A DNA stretch of 64,000 nucleotides from the NCBI GenBank assembly GCA_030704615.1, contig CM060731.1, positions 13,330,001 to 13,394,000 of the forward strand, written 5' to 3'. This document shows, in pieces, positions 45,257 to 56,445 of this stretch. Source of the stretch: Takakia lepidozioides. Its lineage: Eukaryota; Streptophyta; Takakiopsida; Takakiales; Takakiaceae. The notes under the pieces were generated by a model. The model searched no databases and was not told where the DNA came from. It saw nothing but the letters and a program-made list of their open reading frames with translations. Both the position numbers and the translations under genes were made by a program. Within the stretch, counting starts at the first letter, position 1; each line of letters begins with the position of its first letter.

Positions 45257-45277
45257 GCGTGTTCTCTAGTACGTAAT

Positions 45278-46840
45278 TGGAATGGGGGAGTATTATTGGG
45301 GCTACAAACCCCAGACGTCGCTATTAGAGCTACGATAGCCAAAACAATCTTGCCACGATGTGGCAAACTCCCTTGACAAGTGAAGGGCCAAACCCTGCGA
45401 AACATTGGGTGGAAGCTGTAATACGACCTCCAATTACGTAGGGGTGGTGGTAGGAGCCGCGGCGGATAAAGTGTCTAGCTGTCAGGGAAGTTATGAAGGT
45501 TGCAGCCTTCATAATTTTCCTGGAACGCCTTAATTGTGGCATATAATCGCCCTAGAAATACAAAGCAAAAAAATAGGTCAGGGCTTTATATACTACGGAA
45601 TGGGCCGCTTCATGTTAAAAAAAGAGTAAAAAAAAGCGGTCGAGGTGCCCAAGAAGTGTAAATTATGGTGTCACTTGAAGGGCTATCGTACACCTTAATG
45701 ACATCCAACATGTGATTTGAAGTTTGAATCCACAACCACTAGTGAAGCGGTTTATGCACTCACGTAAATATTGGTTGTCCGCCGACTGATGACATTTTGG
45801 CTAGCCCGGTAAGGTGAGACACTTTTTTGAAACGGGCAATAAACTGGTGGGCAGAGTGTCATATGCCTAGCCATTCCATTGTATAATAGTCGGCACATTT
45901 TGACCTGAACCACCACAAGAAAAGGTCAAGAATCTGACGTGTAAGAGACCTAAAGATAGGGGGATTGCATCACAGTGACTAATTCTTGACTATTACAGTT
46001 TTGTATCCTTATAGCGTGTGGGAGGAGCCCGGCCCGCAAAAGAAGGAGTTGCCCAACGATTGGAGAAAATAGTCGGCTCCCCTTGAGTGTTTCCACAATC
46101 ATGTGGAGCTCGGTGGCCGGGTGCTCATTTTGGACTTTAGCATGACGTGGTAGAGGATACCTCTGTGCTTCCTTTGTTCACAAGTGCCCGTCAAGTATCT
46201 CGAGCTCTGCTCTTTATCAAACTGGCTATAGCAAGTCGTGGTGGGTCTGCAACGAGCACACGCAGATAAGACACTGCAATCAATTTGCCAGTACTCGTTT
46301 GCCCAGCTCCTATCCCATTTTAATCGGGTCCACTACAAACGCGCTAGCTCGACGACCGAGCCTGCCCCCATACATCTAAAGCAATATGTCTACCCGGCCA
46401 TGTTTGTCCATTTCCTCCCTTTAACGGTGGGCCCGTACATGGAAGGCCATTAAGGCTTAACCCTCAAATGACTAGCGCCATTTTGGTGGCCCCACTAAAA
46501 AATAGTGCATAGCCTCATGGATAAGGGTGTAACTTTTTACCCCCAATCATCCATACAGATGAACCTTATACTTATGAACCTTATGTGCATATCTACTACA
46601 TCCATATCTTGTGAAAAATGTATGCAATTTGACCATTGCATTTGGGAGATTATAACAAAATAATCTACCCCAATTTATAGATATATTTAAGATGGTATGG
46701 AAAAAATGGTCTGAGCACTAAATTCGAGTATTAAGTTGAATTTTCTGAGGCATGTGCCGTCCATAATTTGATTATATGGTACCTAAGGGACTCTCTCTCC
46801 CAAAAAGCAAAACAAAATTCCAGAAACCGGGATAGGCTAC
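45278..46840. other. No gene supported
   Basis: Only short, low-quality frames. The stretch includes the 45926-45995 segment that echoes 30957-31020 in direct orientation. Confidence 0.4.
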
Positions 46841-46849
46841 TTTGCACTT

Positions 46850-47031
46850 GAGCAAGTAGCAAAATGGTCGGGTGTTTGTGCCTTGCCTGTGCATAACCTA
46901 GGTGACCCTAGGTTCAATCCTTCAACATGTGCCTTCAAACCGTCCATTGGGCCCGAGCGATGGCTTGGGTGTTGAGTAGTAGGCTCTGTAAATTCATTGG
47001 ACGATAAAGAAACTTTATCTTTATCTTTATG
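46850..47031 (+). mobile_element. tRNA-derived SINE candidate
   Basis: A pol III A-box-like TAGCAAAATGGT (46857-46868) and B-box GGTTCAATCC (46911-46920) are followed by about 90 bases of body and a short tandem tail, CTTTATCTTTATCTTTAT, ending near 47031. This layout is typical of plant SINEs. The A-B spacing is on the long side for a tRNA, and no target duplication was confirmed. Confidence 0.45.
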
Positions 47032-47545
47032 TGAGATCTGGGGGCTAAATTGTCATGGTTTGGCTTCTTTCCTAAGTGATATTTGTTTTTTAATTCCCTT
47101 GGTAAATAAGTGCACACTAACCTTGCATTGTCCAAAAACTTTGGCATTTTCATAAATTGTGACTCCTACATGTTATTTTCAAGATTGCACATTTGCATTG
47201 GCCTGCCACGTGGGCAAATCAACGATTTTAGACACCGGGTTTCCAACCCTTTTGAAATATTCTAGGGAGCAGAGCTTTTATTACTGTAGGGCGTTGTAAA
47301 TTTCCACATGTGGTTCTCCCTACCGGTCTGCACACTTTATCTTCAAGAATCATGTCCATCCACTCTCATCCATGAAAGCTAGATCATGGCATGAAATTTT
47401 GGCTGCAATGTACCAAGAGAGAGAGAAGACTTTGGCAGAGGCCGGAGTAACTAAGAGCCACTTCGCCTTATGGCTACTGCCCCCTCTCGGGGGTGGGCCC
47501 TCTCTAAAAGGTGTCCAGAGGACACTAAGTGTCTTAGAGGAGCAT

Positions 47546-47569
47546 GGTACCTAGGGTACCCTAGGTACC
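47546..47569. repeat. Perfect 24-bp palindrome
   Basis: Two 12-base arms with no loop, half-site GGTACCTAGGGT, centred at 47557/47558. It overlaps the stop end of the minus-strand endonuclease frame of the non-LTR element. Confidence 0.9.
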
Positions 47570-48210
47570 CCGGTAGCCAGAGAGGGGTTAGCTTCGAGTT
47601 TACGTTTGTTAGTAATAATGGCTGTGAGGGAGCGAAGAGCTGTGAGGTGTATTGCTTTGAAACATTTATGAATGGAGATGATAAGGAGTTTGAAGTTAGT
47701 GTGAAGTGCATCGATACTAGCGTTATGAATGCCACCTCTAGTTCCTGCCGTGATGACCGTCAAAGTACCAGTGGTCCAGCCCTTATGCCTGAGTGCAAGG
47801 ATAAGTGGTGCATATTTTAGCGTTTTGTCTAGCTTTGAGTCAGCAGGGTATCGATCATGGCAATATATGAACTCAATAAAGTGGATGGTGAGGTTGGGGG
47901 TTGAGGCGGTGGGTGGGGGGGAGTTTATGGGTAAACCATCCACAAACAAGATGTCCGGGCAAAGTCTGGCGGGGCATGTGCAAAGGGAATGGGAGCAAGT
48001 GCAAGGGAGAAGCCAGTGTGGGACTGTATGGTCTGGGGGTTGTCCTTGGTAGGTACCAGCGTTTATTAGCGAGAACCATCTAGTTTCGGCACGATGTAGA
48101 AGGAGTTTGTGGATGTGCCAAATTGCTTGGTTGTGACAGGTTATTTGGAGCCCATGGATGATCGGGTGTTTACATTGGCTAAGAAGGTGTGGCCAGGTAT
48201 CACGTTTCAT
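47551..48210 (-). pseudogene. CCHC finger and restriction-like endonuclease of the non-LTR element
   Basis: A 219-codon frame. It begins with TWPHLLSQCKHPIIHGLQ followed by CHNQAIWHIHKLLL, the Cys/His finger usual before an RLE. After a Cys-rich linker come PDILFVDG, then FIEFIYCHDRYPADSKLDK, TLKYAPLILALRHKGW and VITAGTRGGIHNASIDAL. This is the PD...E...K..KY pattern of the RLE nuclease (R2, NeSL, Dualen and related clades). The catalytic acidic and Lys residues appear present. Confidence 0.78.
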
Positions 48211-48259
48211 CTATGTATGCATCAAAGGCATATAAGCATGTCTGGGCTACCCTCCATTG

Positions 48260-48620
48260 GTCGAACATCTCTACCTACGAAAACTCTTGAATAGGTTGGT
48301 GGATGGAGATAGCCAGGTTGGCGATGGCTGCAATGAGATTACGATCAGAATGGTGATGGTGAGAAGATGGGCGAGAATGGTGGTTGCGGATGAGAAAGAG
48401 CGAGGTGAGGTTGTCTGTGAAGATATAATGTGGAGGGGAGAATGAGGACAGTTGGGTAAGCGCTTCAAATATTGCCATCAGTTCTGCGCGAAGTATTGTA
48501 GCAGGACTAGGGAGTCTGTGTGCGATGCCCTGATTGGTAGCGGCATGCTATACTCCATAACCGGCGTGGGAGCCGGTGAGGGAGCCGTCGGTGGGAGTGG
48601 GATGGAGGAAATTTGGGAGG
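48260..48620 (-). pseudogene. RNase H-like domain of the non-LTR element
   Basis: In two frames: TDGSLTGSHAGYGV (first Asp) at about 48580-48545, then AELMAIFEALTQL (Glu), YIFTDNLTSLFLI (second Asp) and NLIAAIANLAISI. These are the ordered acidic motifs of type I RNase H. A stop and a frame change separate the first motif from the rest. Confidence 0.65.
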
Positions 48621-49113
48621 TATAATTTGGCGGTAGGATGGGAGGGGTGGGAGGGGTGTATATTGGGCAAGGGATGGGCGCGGGAACGCCCTTTTCCATG
48701 CCTTGCTTAAGTTAATGCTAGGGAGTGGATCAGGTGGATTTGTGAGGTCTGGGTGTGTGATATGGTGGGGCAAGATAGTGGTTTTTAGCTAGTGGGTGCG
48801 CTTGAGGAGATGGTCTAGTAAGGCAGGGAAAGTGGGAAGTACGTTGGAATACGTGTTTGTTGGGGAGGAGTGTGTGGCCATATGGGCCCATTGGAGGGCC
48901 TCATGTGTGAGGGGGCCTGAAGGAGGGTGAGCAAATCCCCTCCCTGTCCATACGTGGTGGGTGGCATGTCTGGTGGCCCCGAAGATGCAGTCTCGGGGAT
49001 GGGGGCTGGAGAAAGATGTGATTCCTAATGGGCATGTAAGTGGGCTCGAATAGTATGAGTGAGTGAGTTCGAAAGTGGTAATGAGCAGAGAGAGGATATC
49101 AGGGGGGAGAGTA

Positions 49114-50040
49114 TTATGAGCCAAGGCTTAGGACAGTTTTGACAGGGAACGAGGTTTTTTTGGGAGGAGTGTCATAGAGGTAGCGGGTAACAAGCCAGCT
49201 AAGTTCGGTGGCGAAGTCTTGGCGGGGTGGGTGGATGTGAGTGTCACCGTGGGAGGGAGTAGAGTATTTAACCCAGAGCCATGCTAGTCTATCATTGGGA
49301 ATGAGGCCTGCAAGAAAACGGCCGTTGAAGGTGTAGATAGTGGACATACGAGGGCCTTGATAGATTGTGGGAGAGGTGTGCATGATATCTTTATCTGGGT
49401 TGCATTCAGTAATATCTATATATACATTGGGAGCTGTGAGTGGTTGATGTATGTGACGGACATCTTTGGGTTGGGTTGGGGAAGTATGTTGTTGGTGGGT
49501 ATGCGTGAGGTAGTTGGTGTTGGTACGTTTGTGGAATGCGGTGAGGAGTGTGAGATTATGGGTTGGGTTGCAGTCATCATGTGAGCCAAAGAGGTCGTCC
49601 TCGATTTGCCATGAGTTATCATCAGTTGTGTAGTCAGCCCATTGGCAGAGGTAATATGTATCAACACGTGTGGCCCCATATGAGTCTGTAGAAGTTTGGG
49701 TTTTAATACGGATGATGGCTCCGATAACATATGCGTCTGGGTTATCTGGGTGGTCATGATGAGTTGTAGGGGTGCCTGGTGAGGGGGGATCTAGGGTGAA
49801 AGTAGTTTGCGTAGGGGAGGGCGTGTGGACGCGGACGGGAGGGGACTGGGTGGAGACCTTATCCGGGTGGGGAGGGGGTATAGGGGAGGTGGATATGGAT
49901 GGGATCTCTAGCGTCGTGTGTGTCTGAGGTTTGGGAGGCCCTAAGCATGTGGAGAATAGAGGGGGATGGGCTTGATCTATAGGCAGGCAGTAAATCGCGT
50001 TGGGTATGGGGAAAGAGTGAGCAGGGGAGGTCGCATTCAA
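49114..50040 (-). pseudogene. Chromodomain-like segment of the non-LTR element
   Basis: A 308-codon open frame, Pro/Thr/His-rich at first. At about 49760-49590 it reads YVIGAIIRIKTQ, then YYLCQWADYTTDDNSWQIED. This pattern (beta strand, YLxxW, Gly/Tyr turn, DNSW) matches the chromodomain core YLVKWKGY..e.TWEP. The rest (MSTIYTFNGRFLAGLIPNDR and on) is unassigned. It sits between RT and RNase H, probably in the same polyprotein. Confidence 0.55.
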
Positions 50041-51620
50041 GGGTACATGATGCGGATGGATGGCAGAATAGGGTTTGTAGGTGTTGGAGGAACCGGCAGG
50101 TTTGGCGGTGGCACGAGAGTGTTTAAGTGTGAATTCCCCCGGGTTATAAGTTTAGTGCCAGTGGCGGTGGTAAGTTGGGTGAGATGAGTGATATGTCGTT
50201 CTTTAAAATAGGTAAGGAGGGGACGTTTTTGGCGGGGGTGAAGGCGTTCAAAAAGGGAGAGGGAAGGGCTGGTATTTAGAGCGTGTTCTAGTTGTGATAT
50301 CGTGTTAGGATAGCCTAGTAGGTCGGTTTGTATGCTGATACGCATTTGTCGTAGGATGAGTAGAGTACGGGCCGTGGGGAAGTGTAGGCAGGATTGGGAG
50401 TGAAGAGATGGGAGGGCTAAGAGTCCATTAAATTTGTGAGCTAGGAATTTCAGAAGACCGCGGTAGATAAGTCCCAGGCGCCCAGGATCATTGAGAGCTT
50501 CTTGTAATTGGGTACGGAGAGTTCGAGCATATGAAATAATCAGGGGGCTGGAGCCGACGCCGTAACAATCTGTCGGGAGTTGGGTGAGGGCACTAGGAGT
50601 ACTGGTAGGCAAACCACATATTCGCTTGGTGAGTTGAGTGATGTGTTTGTCTAGTATTTTGAGGTCTAGTAGGGAGAAGGGAGCAGCGTGAAAAGAATAT
50701 TGGACTTGTGGTTTAAGCACAGAGCTTATGATTGATAGTTTGGGTCTAATGGAGATAGGGGATTTAAGAAGAGCAAGGCTTTTGTTAGAGAGTTTAGCAA
50801 GTGTGGTGGACTTCTGCACATGCCAAGTAAGTGATGGAACTAGCTGGATGCCTAAGTATGTGTAAGGCTCATCAGGTCCCAGAAACGGAAATGAGTTGTT
50901 TAGGTAATGGATATAGAGTTTACAATGGGAAGCAATCTCGGATTTTGTTAATTTACTGTGATGGGTTGTTGCGGTAACGGCGCACTTATGGAGGCTAAGT
51001 TCCATGCCAGACCTCTCCCTAGATGGTACCGCGTAGGATAGGAATTGGGGGGGTAATACCATAGTATGAACCAGAGTATTTTCGTAGTGCTGTTGGTATA
51101 GATGTTGCCAAAGAGTTGGATTAGTGAGCTTGGCATCTTCAAGGGCTGAGAGGACGTATTGTATTTGGCGGGTTGTGCTACGTGTGGCTCGGAAGCCCTC
51201 CTGGGGGTCGCTCTCTGGAATATGATGTTGTTCTCCGTAACTGGAGAGCAGCAAGGTCAGTGTGCTGATAAACAGTTTATAGATAGTGTTGGCGAGGGCT
51301 ACGGGTCTGTAGTTGCCGAGGTCAGTAGGGTCGTCTTTCTTGAATAGCAGGATGGTGCGACTATGTTTCCAAGTGGGTGGGATACGTTTGAATTGGTAAC
51401 ACAGTTTGAAAAATTTGAAGAAGAGGGTATGAAGATGGGGGTCAAGCGCTTGCAATATAGTGTTAGGGATCATATCTGGTCCAGGGGCTTTTGATTTGGA
51501 CAGCCTTTTAAGGCATGAGTTATACAGATCTAGCGTGAATAGGTCCTTTATGCGGTCCGTGGGTATACCTCGTTTGTCTAATGAGAATCCATCTAGGTCA
51601 TACCATGGGTAATGCTTCAC
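50037..51620 (-). pseudogene. Non-LTR reverse transcriptase lacking its catalytic core
   Basis: A 527-codon open frame. N-terminal RT blocks are clear: SKAPGPDMIPNTIL, then TILLFKKDDPTDLGNYRPVA and GFRATRSTTRQIQYVLSALE. The next sequence should give the palm Asp and the YADD box. Instead the frame passes through LYQQHYENTLVHTMVLPPQF directly to the post-palm blocks (MELSLHKCAVTA, YTYLGIQLVPSLTW). About a hundred residues, including both catalytic Asp sites, are missing by in-frame deletion. The rest is the usual long C-terminal helical part. It cannot be an active polymerase despite the long ORF. Confidence 0.82.
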
Positions 51621-52329
51621 TTTACATAAACAGTTGGGGTGGTGGTGCTCAGGGTGGAGGCAGTTCGTGATAGCAGGCGTATAGGAAGCAAATGCTTGTA
51701 TCCATATTTCTTTGTTGATAGCAGTGGGGCTTGTTAAGAGATGGCCCAGCCGATGTTTAAGGCAGTCAATTGACGGATTAAGCGTGGGGTTAAAGATGGC
51801 TTTGTGTGCTCTTTTAGGATGGTCATGGAGGAGCTAGCCAAAGGAGGTAACAAACTTTTTGTGGTTATCGCTAGCTTTCTGTTTGGTTATAAGATATGCG
51901 GCTTTCTTTGCATCCCGGCCGAGCTTGGCGAGGGCAGCAACCCAATTCGGGATAGCACTGTGGTCCATAAGAGGGGGCAGGAGGGCTTGACATACGGGGA
52001 GGGAGTTTAGGCAGGTAATTGCGGGGGTCGCGTCTCCATCCTGTGGGATGATTGTTGGATGTGGAGTTAGGGATAATATAAAGGGCACGTCGTATGGTAT
52101 GATGGGTATTAAGGTGAGAGGTCTCCAGGCCCGTTTTTGTGTGCGGGTAAGGTAACCTCTGTTTTGTTTGGAACGGGCAGTCTGGGAGGTCCTGGGGGGC
52201 CACACATGTTGCCAACACACTTTTGAATATTTCTTGAATGATGGTTGTGAGGGTTCGCTCGCAATGTACCAACTATATTAACATTCAAATATACGAGTCC
52301 GGTTGATGTGGCGAATACAAATGTCAACC

Positions 52330-53100
52330 TTGGAGAGAGATGATGCCAACTGGAGTTCGCTTAAATAAAGTCACTTCTCTTTGTGGGCATTGCCCATTGT
52401 TGGCGGTGGGCACTATTAGATAAGACCTACCTAGGAGGTGACCAGTTGGCCACTTTCAATCTTGCATTTGTTGTTGATCTTGGATATTAATTAGTCCTAC
52501 AAAGTTTAAAAAAAGACTATTATAGTGGGTCAATTTTTTATCATGTAACGTGGGCCAGACAGACATAGGGCCCTGGACGGCGATCATAGAATAGACAAAA
52601 CATGCTAATCCCTCAATGCCATTGCTGTTTAACTTTTAATATCTAATAACTTCTTGTAAGTTAAATTTGATCTACCTTAATTTTATTGTGATTTTCTATA
52701 TAGAATAGTAGCTTCATCGGAACTTTTTTTCAACTTGTTTGTTTATTTTCCAAATTATACCCAACCACCAAGCTACCCACCACATTCTCATCTCAATTTG
52801 GTGTGTTTTGATGTATATAATCAAGCAATATCCCTGAAACAAAACCTTGGCCTGACCCATAGATCTCAACCGTACTACCTCTAAACCTCCATGCACTCCA
52901 TTTCACCAATATTAGATCCTACCTCACCGCACTCATCCTCAAAAAACGCAAGATCAAAAGCGGCACTACCCACAAGGGTCGAAAGAGACAAGCAGTGTTT
53001 TTATAGTGTTTTTGGAAAATAGCATATTTGGCCAGAGTTTGCATATGCATGGTGCCATTTCATCCTTGCGAGACGGGCGTTACAACGAGCTATAGATAAG
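52330..53100. other. AT-rich spacer, no gene
   Basis: No coding frame or repeat that I can support between the non-LTR remnant and the repeats at 53.1 kb. Confidence 0.4.
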
Positions 53101-53117
53101 GGGAATTGGGTGAGATA

Positions 53118-53195
53118 GGGGAAATGGTCAAACCTGGAAGCCAGGTGAGATCACGGAGTAGGGGAAATGGTCAAACCTGGAAGCCAGGTCACGTG
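53118..53195. repeat. Short tandem duplication, about 41-bp unit
   Basis: GGGGAAATGGTCAAACCTGG followed by AAGCCAGGT occurs twice, at 53119 and 53160. The unit itself ends in an inverted ACCTGG/CCAGGT pair. Confidence 0.85.
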
Positions 53196-53379
53196 GAAGC
53201 ACAAGCTTGCGAGCTGAGAACGAGAGATTCCAAAACGCGGGACCGCTGCAGACTGTTGGCGGGAGCCGACCCCCTCTCTTTGCCAACCCAAAACCTAAAA
53301 TAACCCCAGATCGGGTTCAATCAAACCCGGATCTGGGCCCTACACCTGGTCAAATAAAACTTGGCCAAATTTCAGCCCA

Positions 53380-53740
53380 AAATAATAAAATCCCAGAAAG
53401 TTATTCAGTTTTATCGTTTTGAAACGGCCAGTTTTTGGCAGGTGGGCGTTTAAGGGTTAAGGGCCCAGTGGCCTTTGTTGACTTCGGAGAATCAGTGAGA
53501 CAGTGAAAAACAGACATAATTTTGAGAAACAAAAAAAACCAAAAATTCTGAGGATATATTATGTAATTTGCTACCTCTTGTATACAGTGGCGAAATTTCA
53601 GGTCAAGCGATTGAAATTCAAAGAAAATGCCACCGTTCAATGTGGGGACGAATTTTTGGGCTGTTACAAAAGTAAAGTAATTTTCTCTTGGGTTTTTCAC
53701 TTTTTCCATCACAGGATGACATTCATTTATTCTAAAACCC
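53380..53740 (-). repeat. Dispersed repeat, copy 1
   Basis: On the minus strand, GAACGGTGGCATTTTCTTTG followed by an AAATTTCG-type motif resembles plus-strand blocks near 62000 and 62630. A GGGCGTTTAAGGGTTAAGGG block (53444) is shared as well. No coding function is seen. The family is unclassified. Confidence 0.5.
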
Positions 53741-54199
53741 CTACCCTTCCATCTACTTGATATCTTACATCCAATGAACTAAGCAGCACCTCATTTTGCC
53801 CAAAAATGAGATGTTGGCACTTGGTCAAAGCAGGGGTCACTTTTGAGTTTACAAGCAGCTTGTGAAGCCAGAGTTTTTCCTCTCCCTCCTCCATGTGCAT
53901 CCATACCCACCTAAGCGCCTCCTAATATGATTGCATGAGTGGGATTTGAACCCAATATTCTGCCCCACTTGGCAGCTCATACATGAACACAAGGGGGAAC
54001 TGTATGGCCCCCCAAGTGTGCACCCCCGCTTGGGAAGGGGACTAACACCTATGACCTCTGACAAAATTCCCTATAGCAATACCTCCTGTTGCACCATACC
54101 AGAGCCAGTATTTGCAACATATGCCAACAACTCAAAACAGGACACGCCTAAACTACCCAATTTGACAAACTGAATATACTATACTACACAGTGCTCCCA

Positions 54200-55900
54200 A
54201 GCGACACAGCTCTAATATATCCTCTTCACACATAACCCGAACATATAACCACCTACACCTAACGTAAGCAAATGTCAATGGTATTTGTTATTAGACATAG
54301 TCTAGCTACCACATAAAAAAAAATTTGGAACGACCTGGACAGTCCCTCATCAACTCCTTATCCAAAATTCATGTAGAGAGAGAGATGAAGCCAGCCGAAG
54401 CCAGCATTAAGTAAGAGCCTACTTCCACACAAGTATGTTTCAGACTTTTCCCTCATAGAAAATATTTGTGTACACATCGATTTTTACTTCAGATACACTG
54501 TTACTTTGTAATCATTCCATGAATATAGACAATTTACCTAAGTCTGTCTATCTAGTGTTCTAAAATCCAGCAAATAAAGAAAGGCAGACAATTCATTTTA
54601 GTTTTATAGCCCTGCCTTCACCACAGAAATGAGGTCCAAGGCATCTGCACATCAGTCTCGGTTGAGTGCAGGGCACAAGAGGGAAGAGAGGGAGGGAGAT
54701 AGAAAGGGAGGAATACTACCTTTGTGATATTGATTATAGCATATTAAACCTTAGTGCAAAAAAGAGGAATTTTCTACAGCTATGGGGGGCTGTCACTCTT
54801 CTCATCCATTGATGGTCTAGCCTGCTCTGTAGCATCTCTCTCACAGTATAATGCTCACTACATTCCTCGATAGCGAGGTCTAGTTAGAAGAAGCATGATC
54901 CAGAGCACTCTCAATATTCCTCCCCGACAGCAAATTATTAAGGTGGTTGCTTAACATCCTTCCTATGTACCGATGGAACACCTAACCAATACCTCCTGAT
55001 GGATAGGTACATATTAAGGGTTACCGCAAATATTCCTCTGGTCTTTCCCAGTTTCTGGTGGATGGACACTTTCCCAATGTTAATTGAGCTGTAGGTACTC
55101 AACTCAGACTCAACTAGGTACCAGGAAACTCTTAGCCCCATCTATATTGACAAACCTAGCAAAATATAGAGGAACATGTTAATCATTGCTTTTGTGCAAA
55201 CATCTTTGCAAATCTGCAAGGACTCATGTGCACAATCAGTTACAATTAGAGAGCAATGCCGCCAACTAACCTCCCATGTCCCAAGCAGTGAGATTCCAAG
55301 AGGTGGATTAAAAAGTTCTGTCTGTAAACCACCAAATTAGGTCAACATACTACCCTATTTCACATGTTGGATGGTCAAAAATATACTTGCGTGTGTGTTT
55401 TGGGGATTCACATCCAATGGAAACGCCCTCTTTAGCTATGGAATTACCACACTGTCTTAGCAAGTTGTTTGGACAAAATAGAGCTATGTACAGGTTGAAG
55501 TGGTCAAGGCATTGCAAAATGCAACCAAAGTGTGTTGACTACGGTAGTCGAATTGGGAGAGATTTCATCTAAAGAACACATCAGCTTGAAATTGAAGAAA
55601 CGTAAGCTCTATATGATCAAACGTTCAACAACGTTTCAGGTGCTGGACCAAGAGGGTTGGGCAAAACTTAGTTATCAGCAGAGTCACACTACATGAATAC
55701 AGCGATTGCATGGAAAACAGAGTATATAAGATAGGGAGGATTTTAGGGTCAGAGAGAAGAAAAGAAATGTCAGTGAGTAAATTTGAACGAAATGTCAAGG
55801 AACGAAATTCCAACGGACGAATTCCAACAGACGAAATGCCAGCGGAATACTCCAGATAAGGCCGCCCGTCATGTTGGGTCTGACAAGGCCTCACATCTGC
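54200..55900. other. No gene supported
   Basis: AT-rich, short frames only. At 55775-55850 a degenerate tandem of ACGAAATGCCA/ACGAATTCCAAC precedes the cullin-like locus. Confidence 0.4.
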
Positions 55901-56267
55901 AGATCTAGGTCTTCTCGACCAGGTGAGTTTCCGTTGTAAAGGATGTGAGGTTGTCTTTTGTTATGAGGGATCAGGAGAGAGAGTTTTCAACATCTCATTG
56001 CATCAACCTGAGGCTTTGGTTCTGATAGAGGAGGGTTTGGCCTTTGCGGGAGGAGGGCTGGCGGTCAGGAATGTGATCGAGGAGAACTCTGAGGAAGGAG
56101 AGATGGGGACAAACAAGATGAAGATAGTTGACCTGGAGAAGGGATGGAACTTTATTTACGAGAAGGGCATCGCCAAGTTGAGGGAAAAACTGGAGGGTGT
56201 GCAGCCTGAGAAACAATTAGACGCCAAGGAGTATTCTGATCTGTACACAGTAGTGTACAGATGTGGC

Positions 56268-56445
56268 ATCCTCAAGTCGTACACAATTGTGTACAAACCA
56301 GAATACTCCTTAGCATTGAACTGTTTCTCCTGCACACCCTCTACTCACTAGGGCAAAGCGACCACTCATCAAATGACTGTCTATATCTATCGAACAGTTG
56401 TTGTGAGAAGTTCGGTTCCTGATTGCACATGTTGTAGAGGGTGTG
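56268..56445 (-). pseudogene. Inverted duplicate of cullin exon inside the cullin locus
   Basis: Read on the minus strand, EPNFSQQLFDRYRQSFDEW and, further on, a segment matching EKQ-NAKEYSGLYTIVY copy the flanking plus-strand cullin exon at 56195-56265 and 56440-56600. The inverted copy lies between two direct copies and its two halves are in swapped order. The direct copy after it is the more complete one. Confidence 0.75.

Larger units (their letters stand above)
31012..45277. mobile_element. Second MULE-like element with TIRs, split by a gypsy insertion
   Basis: The left end begins ATTACGTACTAGA and the right end, read inverted, begins with the same 13 bases. Further in, 31150-31390 and 44815-45030 are inverted copies, including CTATGTCCCAAGCCC and CCTGCCACGTCGC. 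Near each end, tandem copies of a CATACANTGNAATGAT-like unit also face each other. Inside lies a minus-strand MULE/SWIM transposase (40472-43810) and the start of a divergent plus-strand gene. Nine-base flanks are CTCCTGACT (left) and TGGAATGGG (right), so no target duplication is visible. The borders are therefore less certain than those of the first element. Confidence 0.7.
47551..52272 (-). mobile_element. Non-LTR retrotransposon remnant with RLE, RNase H and chromodomain-like part
   Basis: Read on the minus strand from 52272 down. A 5' portion (AKLGRDAKKAAYLITKQK, then a stop) precedes the RT ORF and a post-RT region. A chromodomain-like segment, an RNase H-like segment, a CCHC-like finger and a restriction-like endonuclease (RLE) follow. 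No apurinic endonuclease is seen and the 5' end looks truncated. RLE and RNase H after an RT recall the Dualen and Utopia/R2-like lineages; exact placement needs a tree. There is no poly-A tail at the 3' end. Frames change at several places, so the copy is dead. Confidence 0.8.

Noticed and set aside
47729-48052. Plus-strand 107-codon ORF opposite the endonuclease
   Set aside because: It is the shadow of the minus-strand RLE frame, whose motifs are clear.
53935-53990. Possible tRNA-like unit (GGTTCAAATCCC on the minus strand)
   Set aside because: The A-box-like GCCAAGTGG lies only about 20 bases away, too close for a tRNA, and no tail was seen.
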